Below are positions 31,719 to 42,010 of a DNA stretch of 64,000 nt, piece after piece. The stretch spans positions 124,001 through 188,000 of the forward strand of contig NW_027043837.1 of assembly GCF_037102585.1 (NCBI RefSeq), read 5' to 3'. The first letter of the stretch is position 1, and every line of letters starts with the position of its first letter. Position numbers and translations under genes: made by a program. Origin of the DNA: Saccharomycopsis crataegensis. Its lineage: Eukaryota; Ascomycota; Saccharomycetes; Ascoideales; Saccharomycopsidaceae. The notes below the pieces were generated by a model. The model had not been told where the DNA came from. It made no database searches and saw nothing but the letters and a program-made list of their open reading frames with translations.

Positions 31719-34700
31719 ATGGCAAGGGGGAATATAGCCAATAGGTATCTCCAAAATATTGAAGGAGGGTCTACCACAGCAACAAGTGCAAGCAATAACT
31801 TTGCCCTGAGAATCTTTAGTAGCAGTCCATTGCGAGAGAATAAAAACGTCGCCAATCTGGGCAGAATCACATCACTAAAATCTAACTTACCGACTCCACG
31901 CAATAATTTACTAAAAGAAGAAGAGCCAAGTGATGTCACTGGTCTCAGGGGAAGGAAGAAGTTTACTAAAAAAGCCTCAGACGAGAACTTGAATGCTTCA
32001 TGGTTTGACAATCAAAGACAATCATTGCAAGGGTACGAATACCTTTGTCGTGTTGGCGAAGCAAAGAGATGGATTGAAAACTGCATTGAAGAAGAATTGC
32101 CTTCAGAAGCTGAGCTTTGTAACGATGGGTTCAGAGATGGAGTGATTCTCGCAAAATTGACCAGAGCTTTTGTCCCCGAACTTGTGAGAAAAATAATTCC
32201 CTCATCAAAGAAGTTGCAATTTAGACATACCGAAAACATCAATAATTTTTTTCAATTTCTTGATATAGTCGAAATCCCAGAGTTGTTTAGATTCGAATTG
32301 ACAGATTTATACGATAAGAAAAATATACCCAAAGTGATTTTCTGTATCCATGCTCTCAGTTTCTTGTTGGCCCAAGATGAAAAAGCTCCTCAGATGACAG
32401 AGTTGGTGGGGAAGTTAGAGTTTACAGATGAGGAAATTAGTGCTTCACAAAAAGCCTTGAATGGAGCCCACTTACCTAACTTCAATTCAGTGAAAAAAGA
32501 GCAATCAAATGAAACTCTGGTAAGATCGAATTCCCCAAACAAAGGCTTAAGTTTCAGAAATAAATCTTTCATTGATTATGATGATGAAAATTACAACAGC
32601 AGAGCACCAGCTAGTCCAAAACGAAAATCTGTTCCGCTCTCAGTGACAAAGAAGGTAGAGTCTGAGCCTGAATCTGAAGATCCAGAACCAACAAATGAGG
32701 AGCTTGAACTTGTACTAAAAAGTGTGATAAGATTCCAATCTTTAGCAAGGGGATCAATTTTTCGTTATAGAATGTTTGTTCAGAAAATGGTTCTAAAAGC
32801 CAATGAGGAGTATCTTAGAGATATACAATCTATTTTTAGGGCCAAAAAATTTAGAAACGGTCCGTTTATTAAAGAGTCAAAAATCCAGAAGACAACACCA
32901 TCAGTGATCGAACTTCAATCGTTTATAAGAGGTGCTATGACAAGAAAAGTACTAAGGCACTCAGTGAAAAAAATACACAGGAAAAACATTGATCATATTG
33001 TTGTTTTCCAATCATGTATCAGAGGCACTCTATTGAGATCCCACCTTTTGACTCAACTTGATGATCTAGGCTGCACTGAGTCATTAGAATCTATCATTAA
33101 ACTCCAATCCGTTATAAGAAGGGTATTATACAAAAGACTTTTTGAAAAAAATATCAGGGAAGCTTTTGGTTCTGCGACCTCTTTAATCGAACTTCAATCA
33201 GTAATCAGGGGGGGATTAATTAGAAAAGATCTTGTTCATTGTTTGAAAACTCTTGATTTTACTTCTTCCTCAATTACAAAACTCCAGGCGATGATTCGAA
33301 GAAAAATCTTCTCCCAAAAACACCAATCAAACTTGAAGAACCTTGCAGACGCCTCTTCGTCAATAATAGCTTTCCAATCCAAGGTCAGAATGATATTATA
33401 CGAAAAGAAATTCAGAAAGATGCTACAATATCTTAACAATTGCCGCTCACCCATTACCGAGCTTCAAGCAATTTCGAGAGGTGGTGCTTCCAGAATCAAA
33501 TTGAATGCTACTTTAGACACTTTGGATTTGTGTGAAAACAAGGCAAGTAAATTAACAGCAATTATCCGAGGTAACCAAACTAGAGATTCTGTGAATAGTT
33601 TCAAGGCGCGTCTAAGGAAAGAAGGCTCAGAAGATATTACATATATTCAAGCTGCAATTAGAGGGTTACTTGCAAGGTTTGGTCAAGATATGTTTTTAGA
33701 TGAGTTGGAGGACCATGAGACACTGATCATTTCTGTTCAAAGCAAGATTCGAGGTAATCTTAAACGTGATGCTGACCGCAAACGGGATGAATACTATTTG
33801 GCTAATGTTGATAAAGTGATTAAGATTCAATCTTTAATTAAGGGAAAGGATTTCACCGATGCTTATAAGAAGTTGTTGACTATGTCGAACCCTCCAATAG
33901 GAGTGATTGCGAAGTTTGCCCATTTACTCAATGATACTGATAAAGATTTTCAAGATGAGATATATTTCAATCAACTTAATGCAAAAATCGTTCACAAAAC
34001 TAAGGAGACCGAGATGCTTGAACAAACTAATAAGGAGCTTGATATCAAGATTGCCTTGCTCGTCAAGAATAAGATTACACTTGATGAGTTAGTTCGTCAA
34101 CGTAATAATGGTTACCAGGGTTACAAAGTTGACTTGGATCCAAATTTGGGAAATTTAGACATCAATTCTCTAAACAAGATCACAAGAGTTAGAATTGAAA
34201 TTCATCAAAAATTGTTCTATTTATTGCAAACAGAACCGAAATATTTCATCAATATTGTCAACAAGTATGAGTTCGGGAAAGGCGACAATCAACACTTAAA
34301 AGAAATACAGTTGAATATCTTGAAAGTTTTCAATCATGGTGGTTGTGGCTTGGGATATGCCAGTGCCAGATCTATGAGTCCAAAAAGAAGGGGCAGCCCT
34401 ACCAGGAAATCTACTGATGAATATAAAGGGGTATTCAAACGAGAAGAATTCCTATTTATGAGGTTTTTGACGGATATGATCAAGTTTGATATCGAAAATT
34501 CGACGTCTATTAATGATTTTGCAAATCGGTACATTGAAAATTCAGGTACAATGTGGCAGAAATTATTCAATTCTTTCATTCGGACTCCAAAGCAGAAGAA
34601 CATTTTGAAGAATTTATTCGGGTCTTTGATTAGCTCTGTTGCTGATATTGAAAATTTGTCTCTTGAAAGTGACCCACTTAAGATCTACCAATCGATTCTC

Positions 34701-36404
34701 GAAGATGAAGATAAGCCCGTCCATACCAGAATTACTGTTGAAGAGGCTATTCAGAAGCCAGAGGTGAGAAATCAATTTGTGAAGAACTTGGCCCAACTCC
34801 GTGAGCTCAGTAATAGCTTCTTTGAATTGATTTGGGAAAAAATTGATATCCTTCCATTGTTTTTAAAAGTGATGATGTCCTCAATGTTTTTTAGCTTGAA
34901 ATCAAAATTTCAAGATACAATTAGTGAGAAGCTAATTTTGTCGATATGTGGTTATATACTTGTGGATCTTTATTTGAACTCAATCGTGGTAAGTCCTGAG
35001 AACTATGGTATCACCTTAACAACTTTAAACACCTCAACAACACTCAAGTTCAAGGGTAATCTCCATAAGATCGCCAAGCTTCTTGGTCAGATGACCCTCA
35101 TGGTGCCATTCTCCATTGAAGAAGTCTATTTGCAACCATTGAATGAGTATATTGAATCGCAAAGTGTATTAGTGGAAAAGATTTTGAAAAGGCTTACGAT
35201 TAAGAGTAATTGCAACATTGAGAAATTGTATGAAATGTCAGTTCTTGATGACCTTAGTCTCTACAAAAAGCCAACCTTATTGATTGAAGTAGAAGATTTG
35301 TCCAAGATAACCTCGCTTATTAGTAATAATTCTGATTTATTGCTGCCTAAAGAAGATCTCATGAACAAGTATTTAAGTGAACTCGATGAAGTTTCCAAAC
35401 AATCACACAAGAGCTTGAAACATTTAATTGGAGCTAAAGAGTTTAGGCTTACTTTGGATCCTGTTATTAAAGATATGGAAAGCGAGTACAACGGGTCTAA
35501 GAAAAATGCTTTACTTATTCAGGCAAAACGTTGTGTGATTTATATGCTTCAAGTGCAAGGTGGTCGCAATCTTCTTGACCTTTTATTGTCCAAAATAGGT
35601 CCAGTCGATGAAAAGAAATTTGCACAGATCATTCATAATGAGGCAAAGGAAAAGAGTGAGAAGAATATTTACACAAATGCTAGCCAGGGATCTCTTGGTG
35701 ATCTTTTGAAAATGAGTTATCATGATTTGAAATGCCTTGCTCTAGAAAAAATATTGGAATTAGAATCAATGGGGATTTTGGAAAGAGAAAATAACTTCCA
35801 ACAATTGATCAATGAAATTGCCTATGATATTAGAGCCAAGAAGCATCAAAGATTATCTAAGAAAGAACAGATAAAAGGGGCAGAGAAGGTATTAAAGGGT
35901 ATTGAAGACAAGGAGAAAAGGCTCAAGAAGATTCTTGATGTGTATAATGATTCAATTTCTAAAGCCATGGCATCGCTTCAATCACAGCCAACTCAAAGCA
36001 AGAAAAAGCTTTTTCCATTTTTTTCCAAACAATATTTCTACCAGCGTGAGCTTCGACGTCAAGGAAAGACTCCAAAGTTTGGATCATATAAATACTCTGC
36101 TAAATATCTTTCAGATCAAGGAATATTAGGAGAGCTTAAAGGAGTCAAATGCGGAGTTATTGGTTTGGAGTTACCCAAGGTTGATTTCATGTTCAGTTGT
36201 GACGAAGTAGGTGTGTTTCTAATTGAGGCTGCCAGTGGTTCGGTTCCAATTCCTGATGCAATTGCAAAATTAAGCTTGGATGATTTATTGTTGTTTCAGT
36301 ATGAAAATAAAGATTTTGTTGAGATATACGATGGTATTGTGAAATTCAACACAGACACCTTCCTCAATTTCATTTTCAAGAAATTTTATGATAACTCTGG
36401 ATAG
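31719..36404 (+). CDS. IQG1: IQGAP-family actomyosin ring scaffold, Iqg1 homologue
   Basis: 1561 residues. A calponin-homology domain at about 105-215 (RWIENCIEEELPS to IHALSFLLA) binds actin. Then come many degenerate IQ motifs at about 330-690 (recurring LQS.IRG.L.R), which bind calmodulin or myosin light chain, a coiled-coil stretch at about 750-790, a Ras-GAP-related domain at about 860-1230, and a RasGAP C-terminal domain at about 1330-1500. Iqg1 recruits actin and Myo2-type light chain to the bud neck for ring assembly and contraction. It follows BYE1 in tandem, 279 bp apart. Length is close to yeast Iqg1 (about 1500). Confidence 0.92.
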   Translation: MARGNIANRYLQNIEGGSTTATSASNNFALRIFSSSPLRENKNVANLGRITSLKSNLPTPRNNLLKEEEPSDVTGLRGRKKFTKKASDENLNASWFDNQRQSLQGYEYLCRVGEAKRWIENCIEEELPSEAELCNDGFRDGVILAKLTRAFVPELVRKIIPSSKKLQFRHTENINNFFQFLDIVEIPELFRFELTDLYDKKNIPKVIFCIHALSFLLAQDEKAPQMTELVGKLEFTDEEISASQKALNGAHLPNFNSVKKEQSNETLVRSNSPNKGLSFRNKSFIDYDDENYNSRAPASPKRKSVPLSVTKKVESEPESEDPEPTNEELELVLKSVIRFQSLARGSIFRYRMFVQKMVLKANEEYLRDIQSIFRAKKFRNGPFIKESKIQKTTPSVIELQSFIRGAMTRKVLRHSVKKIHRKNIDHIVVFQSCIRGTLLRSHLLTQLDDLGCTESLESIIKLQSVIRRVLYKRLFEKNIREAFGSATSLIELQSVIRGGLIRKDLVHCLKTLDFTSSSITKLQAMIRRKIFSQKHQSNLKNLADASSSIIAFQSKVRMILYEKKFRKMLQYLNNCRSPITELQAISRGGASRIKLNATLDTLDLCENKASKLTAIIRGNQTRDSVNSFKARLRKEGSEDITYIQAAIRGLLARFGQDMFLDELEDHETLIISVQSKIRGNLKRDADRKRDEYYLANVDKVIKIQSLIKGKDFTDAYKKLLTMSNPPIGVIAKFAHLLNDTDKDFQDEIYFNQLNAKIVHKTKETEMLEQTNKELDIKIALLVKNKITLDELVRQRNNGYQGYKVDLDPNLGNLDINSLNKITRVRIEIHQKLFYLLQTEPKYFINIVNKYEFGKGDNQHLKEIQLNILKVFNHGGCGLGYASARSMSPKRRGSPTRKSTDEYKGVFKREEFLFMRFLTDMIKFDIENSTSINDFANRYIENSGTMWQKLFNSFIRTPKQKNILKNLFGSLISSVADIENLSLESDPLKIYQSILEDEDKPVHTRITVEEAIQKPEVRNQFVKNLAQLRELSNSFFELIWEKIDILPLFLKVMMSSMFFSLKSKFQDTISEKLILSICGYILVDLYLNSIVVSPENYGITLTTLNTSTTLKFKGNLHKIAKLLGQMTLMVPFSIEEVYLQPLNEYIESQSVLVEKILKRLTIKSNCNIEKLYEMSVLDDLSLYKKPTLLIEVEDLSKITSLISNNSDLLLPKEDLMNKYLSELDEVSKQSHKSLKHLIGAKEFRLTLDPVIKDMESEYNGSKKNALLIQAKRCVIYMLQVQGGRNLLDLLLSKIGPVDEKKFAQIIHNEAKEKSEKNIYTNASQGSLGDLLKMSYHDLKCLALEKILELESMGILERENNFQQLINEIAYDIRAKKHQRLSKKEQIKGAEKVLKGIEDKEKRLKKILDVYNDSISKAMASLQSQPTQSKKKLFPFFSKQYFYQRELRRQGKTPKFGSYKYSAKYLSDQGILGELKGVKCGVIGLELPKVDFMFSCDEVGVFLIEAASGSVPIPDAIAKLSLDDLLLFQYENKDFVEIYDGIVKFNTDTFLNFIFKKFYDNSG

Positions 36405-36647
36405 GATAACCAATGAAACATGGTTGCCTTTTTTTTTTTTCTATATTCATTTTTTCTATATTCATTTTTTGGGATTTATAATGATATTTTTTTAGGGTTG
36501 AAGTTTGTTTATTTCATTCATATATATATTTGATTTGTCTTGGTTTTTTTTTTATTTGGTAACGTATGCTTGTTTGTGCTTTCGTTTATGTCTCTTGATT
36601 TGGATTTTTCACCCAATTCCCATTGTTTTTTTTTGCTCTAACGTAGT

Positions 36648-36678
<31 letters not shown>

Positions 36679-37075
36679 ATACATCACTGTTACTAATTTT
36701 GGGCTTCAATTTCTAACGTCAAGGTGCCAAGTCTTGAGAATGGGTTTCATTCCTCTTGCGCAAGTCCTGATCTGTGGGGATTTTTAAACATGCATGTAAT
36801 CATGAAATCATTCACGATTTAAATATTTGTGCTCGATACCTGCATTCCATCATCTTGATTAATAACTGTAAAATTCTCTTTTTATTTTTCTGAAACTTAC
36901 ATCCTCAAATGAGAATCAAAATGTGAGCGTTTATGTTTTAATAGCAACGAAATTAAAAGGGGACAAAAAAAGCTTAAGATAGCTTTATTAGAAATGGTAT
37001 AAGATGCAAGATATAGCAGACTTTAATTGTCGAAAGATAAAAAAAAAATAAAAGTAGTGAAACACAGAATTAAAA
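36405..37075. other. intergenic between convergent IQG1 and protease gene
   Basis: 671 bp, T-rich, between the convergent 3' ends of IQG1 and the aspartic protease gene. It holds a (CT)13-14 repeat at about 36649-36675 and nothing else I can name. Confidence 0.5.
36649..36675. repeat. (CT)n microsatellite
   Basis: An unbroken CT dinucleotide run of 13-14 units in the region between the IQG1 and protease genes. Confidence 0.95.
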
Positions 37076-38410
37076 TCAAAATTTGGCTTGAGCGATGCCT
37101 AGTTGGAAATTCTCTAAATCATAATACACGTACGCCAGTCTCAAAAAGGCATCTCCCAAGATATAAGATCCCCTGGTGTTTCCGCTGAATCCTAATAGAC
37201 ATTGCGCTTTACCATTATAATTATAATTACTCAAAGGATATAGGAAATTCTTAAAAGGGACCGAGATATTGATATCTGTACCATCCATGGCATCAGTAAA
37301 AGTGAAAGTAAAATCAGGCCCACCGGTATCACAATCAGTAAGGTAAGTCTTTTGCTTCAAATCATATCTCCCATATTTGGAAACAACTGCTTTCTGTACT
37401 TCCTGTGGTGCAGAAATTAAAGTTGTTCCTGAGTCAAGCAACGCTGGGTATTTTGTCGAGGTAAAAACGTTACCATCGGCATCTTTGATACCTCCCAAAT
37501 TGGCAAAAAATGCCACAGGATCGCCGGTTACTTTTTGATTGGCATCATTTACCTTGATCAAGTCAAAGGTTTTCATAGTACCTTGATATTTACTTGTATC
37601 GATTTCACCAAATATGATGGTTCCGCTGCTGGCATCTTTTGAGTTCAAGTAAACAGAATATGATACCTTGTCAATGATCCCTTGGTCCTTGAGAGCAAAT
37701 GGGAAATTATCGTACTTTTTTCCTGTCACTTTCACCTTCTGACCAGCAGAATTTGTGGTTATGTAAGTTGTCATTTCATTCCCTTTAAGGCCAAGCCCTA
37801 GTATAGGCTTTCCTGCTGTTTGATTTGTGGCTACTGCGAATTGGAAGCTTCTTAGTTCGAAACCATCAGTGGAACCCAAATATACCGTATCTTCACCCCA
37901 TTCCCCCTTGGCATAATTGCTGTCACTGTATTTGATACTGAAACCATCGGCGATTTTCTTGTAAGTTGTTGATGTGGATTTGTCAAAGGTCCCATACCCT
38001 GAAGTGGTTCCACTTGCTGGAACCCATAGGTCCGAAGAGCCAGTATCAATATCGACCTCAATTGCCTGCTTGTTGGATCCAATATACATTTGTGCAACAT
38101 ATTGGCTCATCTTGTTACTGATTACCACCTCAAGGTTACTAGGAAATGTAGAAACCGCATCAGAAGAGATATTGGCGTCCACATCACTGGTAACAACGCT
38201 TTTTTCATTAATATCACTAAGGACAGACACCACATCTTCAGTAAAGGAATTTTTGATGCTAAAGTCTAGCTGAACTGATTTTGATGGCATTGATGTTGTC
38301 GTGTTGGGCGTAGAATCTCTTTCTGCGAGATGCTGTTGAATAATGCGGTTCACCGGATATGCATCCGTCAATGAGAGGAACAATAAGAGTGCTGACTGAG
38401 AAAACTTCAT
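37076..38410 (-). CDS. secreted aspartic protease (pepsin/SAP/yapsin family)
   Basis: 444 residues. An N-terminal signal peptide (KFSQSALLLFLSLTDA) is followed by a propeptide of about 80 residues and a bilobed A1 protease domain. Both catalytic motifs are intact: DTGSSDLW (Asp122) and DSGTTLIS (Asp326). The flap region SIKYSDSNYAKGEWGEDTV has the expected place before the second lobe. Only one cysteine pair is seen (in DCDTGG and QCLLG); the flap-loop pair found in most Candida Saps is missing. There is no clear Lys-Arg Kex2 site before the domain and no Ser/Thr-rich GPI tail, so it is probably secreted and not wall-anchored. Closest to Sap/yapsin-like enzymes, but not assignable to one orthologue. 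Confidence 0.88.
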   Translation of the reverse strand: MKFSQSALLLFLSLTDAYPVNRIIQQHLAERDSTPNTTTSMPSKSVQLDFSIKNSFTEDVVSVLSDINEKSVVTSDVDANISSDAVSTFPSNLEVVISNKMSQYVAQMYIGSNKQAIEVDIDTGSSDLWVPASGTTSGYGTFDKSTSTTYKKIADGFSIKYSDSNYAKGEWGEDTVYLGSTDGFELRSFQFAVATNQTAGKPILGLGLKGNEMTTYITTNSAGQKVKVTGKKYDNFPFALKDQGIIDKVSYSVYLNSKDASSGTIIFGEIDTSKYQGTMKTFDLIKVNDANQKVTGDPVAFFANLGGIKDADGNVFTSTKYPALLDSGTTLISAPQEVQKAVVSKYGRYDLKQKTYLTDCDTGGPDFTFTFTDAMDGTDINISVPFKNFLYPLSNYNYNGKAQCLLGFSGNTRGSYILGDAFLRLAYVYYDLENFQLGIAQAKF

Positions 38411-40015
38411 GGTCTTCTTTTCAGAGAGATGAAGAATTCAATGACTGATTAAGCTACTATTAAATTGTGGACAGGAAATGATGTTCCATATAAACACTAT
38501 GACCTACCTTATTTCCCACAGTCTGTTAGTGTGCACACATGGCCGTCGTGCATAGCGAAATATCCAACATTCTTATGCATTCATTAACTTCAACAAACTG
38601 CTCATGACTTGCCATTGGTATTGTTGGAACAATGATTTAGTATCTAAGAGAAGTTTCTAAATATATAGGATATCAAATTGTGCGATATTTAGATTAAAAA
38701 TATATATATCAAGTGCATTAGCACAATGAAAGAGAAGAATGGAAATATTAAAAGTTATTGCAAGAAGAAGTCTGAAAAAAAAAAAGAATTTATTGGGTGA
38801 AAAATTTGATATGATTTGATAGCTATTTTTTAGTCAATTCGGGATATGGGCGTTACCATACCTGGCATTCCAAGAACGTTCGCACTGGAGGCCCCATTTA
38901 TTGGAATTTACTAATGATTTGAGAAGTAACTACACCATAAACCATACAAGATAACAGTGATAAGCGACTGTGTATCTGTAACTTGAAAATATATACAGCC
39001 ACTAGTGCACCCACCAAATAATGATTCATCATTAATCCTGGTACCTTTCTGAAAGACTGGTGCAGCAGCTTGAAATACGAATTATTGGCACCGAAATACT
39101 TATGTAGCATGATTCATGAATTAAATAATAGCAATGATCATCATAATATTGCCAACGTTGTCAGATTTAGCTATCATATTAATTCTTATTATTTTTCATT
39201 AGATCATATTATCTTCCATTATACTAATTATCTTCTGCGACTTGCTATAGTTCTCGTTTTTTACCTTCTTGTATATTATTCTTAGATCTTCAAGTTTTGT
39301 ACGTTACACACTATTTATACTTACTTTATCAATTTATTTTATCTCACTCGATATAATAGTTAGTAGTTCGAATTACAATATAAGTCTTACAATCTTTCGA
39401 TTAACATGATAACAAACTTATATTACAACTTAATTGTTAATATTTATCGCAAAGGGGATGAAAAGTGACATAGTATATATTTTGAAACATGGGAAGGGTT
39501 ATAGCAATGATAATAATAGTAATTTTATAATGTTGCTATATTTGAATCATATAGAGGCTCCTTTTTTCAAAAACCTTATTACTATTGTTGAATTTAGCTA
39601 CTTATTTCTATCTTCTTTATATTTTACCCGTTATTATCCTTATCACTTATTATTGCCTATCATTGGGTAGAAACACGCTGCTCTGTTGTATTTGTTATAT
39701 AAGGGGGTTCAACATCCAGTTTTTTTTTTTATATACATTTTACATTATTTTTTATAATAATACGCTACATTTTGCTATAGAAACAACTTACATCAACGAG
39801 CCAGGGATTGCTAATAGACGGAGAACTAAATGTCGGTTTATAGATACTAATGTAATGATAATACTAAGTATAAAGTAAATATAAACGTTTAATAGTATAT
39901 AAACAGGGATTTGGTTGTGAGTCTTGATTATTCTATATACATGATAGTAGTGACTATTAATCGTCAAAAGCTACAAAAGTAGTGGAAGTATCTGCGGTTA
40001 TGTCAAATCAAATCA
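38411..40015. other. AT-rich intergenic stretch
   Basis: About 1.6 kb without a credible gene. The right half is very AT-rich. A piece near 39579-39800 begins TGTTGAATTT, contains TTATATAAGGGGG and ends near CATCAACG, which resembles a decayed solo LTR, but no partner or duplication was found. Confidence 0.4.
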
Positions 40016-40165
40016 AATTGTATATTAACGAGTCACAGAGGTTCTAAATAACATACAAGCCGGGCATTCCATGCCGGTCTTTCTAATAGGTAAGTAAAAT
40101 ACGATAACTTTCTCACAACCTCACATCACCGGTAAAAAAAACTCAACAATCAAGATTATTAAGGA
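40016..40165 (+). repeat. 150-bp direct repeat, copy 1
   Basis: About 93% like copy 2 (40929-41101) apart from a gap of about 23 bases. It lies about 100 bp upstream of tRNA-Pro, where yeast LTR fragments are common. It has no coding content. It may be a solo LTR remnant of an unidentified element; the ends do not show clear TG..CA. Confidence 0.75.
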
Positions 40166-40261
40166 AAAAAGGTGCAATGTGAAAATGTGAGAAAAGGTTA
40201 TGAGCCCGTGTATTATTACCTATAACTATTACATCAAACTATAATTAGTAATTTCAACTTC

Positions 40262-40375
40262 GGCCGCGTGGTCTAGTGGTATGATTCTCGCTTTGGGTTG
40301 CGAACTTGAGCTTTAGCTTGAGTACAAATATCATGAGTATGCGAGAGGTCCAGGGTTCAATTCCCTGCTCGGCCC
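40262..40375 (+). tRNA. tRNA-Pro(UGG) with intron
   Basis: The exons closely match yeast tRNA-Pro(UGG): acceptor GGCCGCG/CTCGGCC, the stretch TGGTCTAGTGGTATGATTCT, anticodon stem CTCGC/GCGAG, loop TTTGGGT (anticodon TGG), T-arm CAGGG-TTCAATT-CCCTG, discriminator C. A 42-nt intron (about 40298-40339) follows position 37, as in S. cerevisiae tRNA-Pro(UGG), though longer. A T5 terminator starts at 40376. Confidence 0.95.
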
Positions 40376-40928
40376 TTTTTCTGCTGATTACAAGCAGCGG
40401 AATTATTTTTTTGTTTATGGATCTCAAATTGTTAGGATCTTGTATTTGTAAATCTAGATGTGTTCTTAGAGTAAACTATAAATAAGGAAAATTTTTAACG
40501 AAGTCAACTTTCAAAAGACCTTGGCCGATATAGAAGAGGGTAATCAAACATACAGGTGGTATGGCGAATCCTGCAGGGATTCTGTTGGGAGTATCTAGCT
40601 GAGCTAGAGTCACCCGCTTGTTGATTAGCAGCAGGAATCACTTCCTGAACTCATTACTATGATAAGATTCTTTCGGGTCTGTCAACTCAATGTTTATTTC
40701 TCTCTCCACTATATAGTTTACTTGTTAGAGTTATTAAATAATTTAGCCATCCTTTATAGTAAAATTTTCCCTTCTAGACTATTAGAAGCTCCTTGCTCCT
40801 AAATTGCCTAAACTACAGCCATACACCAGAAGATTTCTATGGATTCATATTTATTAGGCATATATCATTGAAATGGTGCCTAATAAAATATACCCATATA
40901 GTTGTTATATATACCATATGAATGAATG
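40376..40928. other. intergenic between tRNA-Pro and repeat copy 2
   Basis: About 550 bp. A segment starting TGTTGGGAGTATC (about 40583) has an LTR-like beginning, but I could not find a matching end. No open frame of note. Confidence 0.35.
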
Positions 40929-41101
40929 AATTGTATATTAACGAGTCACAGAGGTTCTAAATAACATGCAAGCCGGGCATTTCATGCCAGTCTTTCTAAT
41001 AGATAAGTAAAATACTATAACTTTCTCACAACCTCACACTCCTTGCTTTAAGAATTAATCACATCACCGGTAAAAAACTCAACAATCAAGATTATTAAGG
41101 A
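40929..41101 (+). repeat. 150-bp direct repeat, copy 2
   Basis: Second copy of 40016-40165, with an extra piece of about 23 bp (around 41038-41062) bounded by short CACA repeats, so copy 1 probably lost it by slippage. Copy 2 is itself bracketed by related ATATACCAT-(GAAT)n-TGTATAT sequence at 40903-40940 and 41101-41150. Confidence 0.75.
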
Positions 41102-41108
41102 TATATAC

Positions 41109-41140
41109 CATGAATGAATGAATGAATGAATGAATGAATT
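41109..41140. repeat. (GAAT)n microsatellite
   Basis: Seven GAAT units beside repeat copy 2; a shorter run (three units) stands on its other side near 40918-40931. Confidence 0.85.
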
Positions 41141-41211
41141 GTATATACCATACACATGGTATTTAAATATTAATATTGACAGCCTTTGTAGAAGTTATTT
41201 GAGTACATAAC

Positions 41212-41338
41212 GGAGGGTTGGCCGAGCGGTCTAAGGCGATCGACTCAAGAAATATGTTTTCTTCTTCTGCTTAGCAGTTGTGCAATCGATTATCGTAAGA
41301 TGCGCGAGTTCGAATCTCGCATCCTTCATTATTTTTAC
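41212..41338 (+). tRNA. tRNA-Leu(CAA) with intron
   Basis: A class II tRNA with acceptor GGAGGGT/ATCCTTC and discriminator A, the D-arm TGGCCGAGCGGTCTAAGGC typical of Leu, anticodon stem ATCGA/TCGAT, anticodon CAA, a long variable arm and the T-arm GCGAG-TTCGAAT-CTCGC. An intron of about 35 nt (41250-41284) follows position 37, as in yeast tRNA-Leu(CAA). A short T5 run follows the 3' end. Confidence 0.95.
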
Positions 41339-42010
41339 CGAGATTTTAATTTTTTGCACTTGGGAACCATTCCTATTCTTTTGCTCATTCATTATATTAA
41401 CATAAGAGCTAGTAGCATTATAACGATGAGTAGCCAAGGAAGTTGAATCCTTTCATGTAGTAACAATAGTGTTTAGACGCACTATTCAAAAAAAGTAATG
41501 ATTTTTGAAGCGAACATTAACCTTATTACTATTCAGAAGTTAACACAATATAGGAAAGTGCCAATACTTGTGACATGTCAATTGTTACACAAAAATTATT
41601 ATTGTTACATGAAATTGTTCATGTACATATATGTGGAAAAATCTATCAACAAAGAGTCTGGAGAAAAAAAAATAACACTTGGAAAAAAAAGCTTATATAA
41701 AAGTGGCCAGTAATAAAGGAGAGGTTAGTAAATAAATAAAGAAATGTCTGTAAATAACAGATCGAATATATCTACATATACGAATATATGTATGTGATAT
41801 TTTGATCTCAGAATAGCTGGCAATGAACTAGCCAAGAAAAATCAAAAGTACTCAAAATGGAAATCTCTATAAAGCATCTCAAAGGAACAAAGGAAAAAAA
41901 AAAATCAAAAAATACAAAACAAAGCAAAAACAAGCAGAATACAATAAAAGAAAAATGAAATAACTAAATATACAAGAGGAATGGGTGCTGGGGGGTGGGG
42001 CAAAAAATAA
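41339..42010. other. intergenic, tRNA-Leu to PXL1-like gene
   Basis: About 670 bp, A-rich, holding the 3' region of the minus-strand LIM gene. No gene signal was found. Confidence 0.5.

Noticed and set aside
39579-39800. Possible solo LTR (TGTTGAATTT ... TTATATAAGG ... CATCAACG)
   Set aside because: No second copy, no target duplication and an imprecise 3' end; kept only as a remark in the intergenic entry.
40583-40870. LTR-like start TGTTGGGAGTATC
   Set aside because: No matching end or duplicate in the window.
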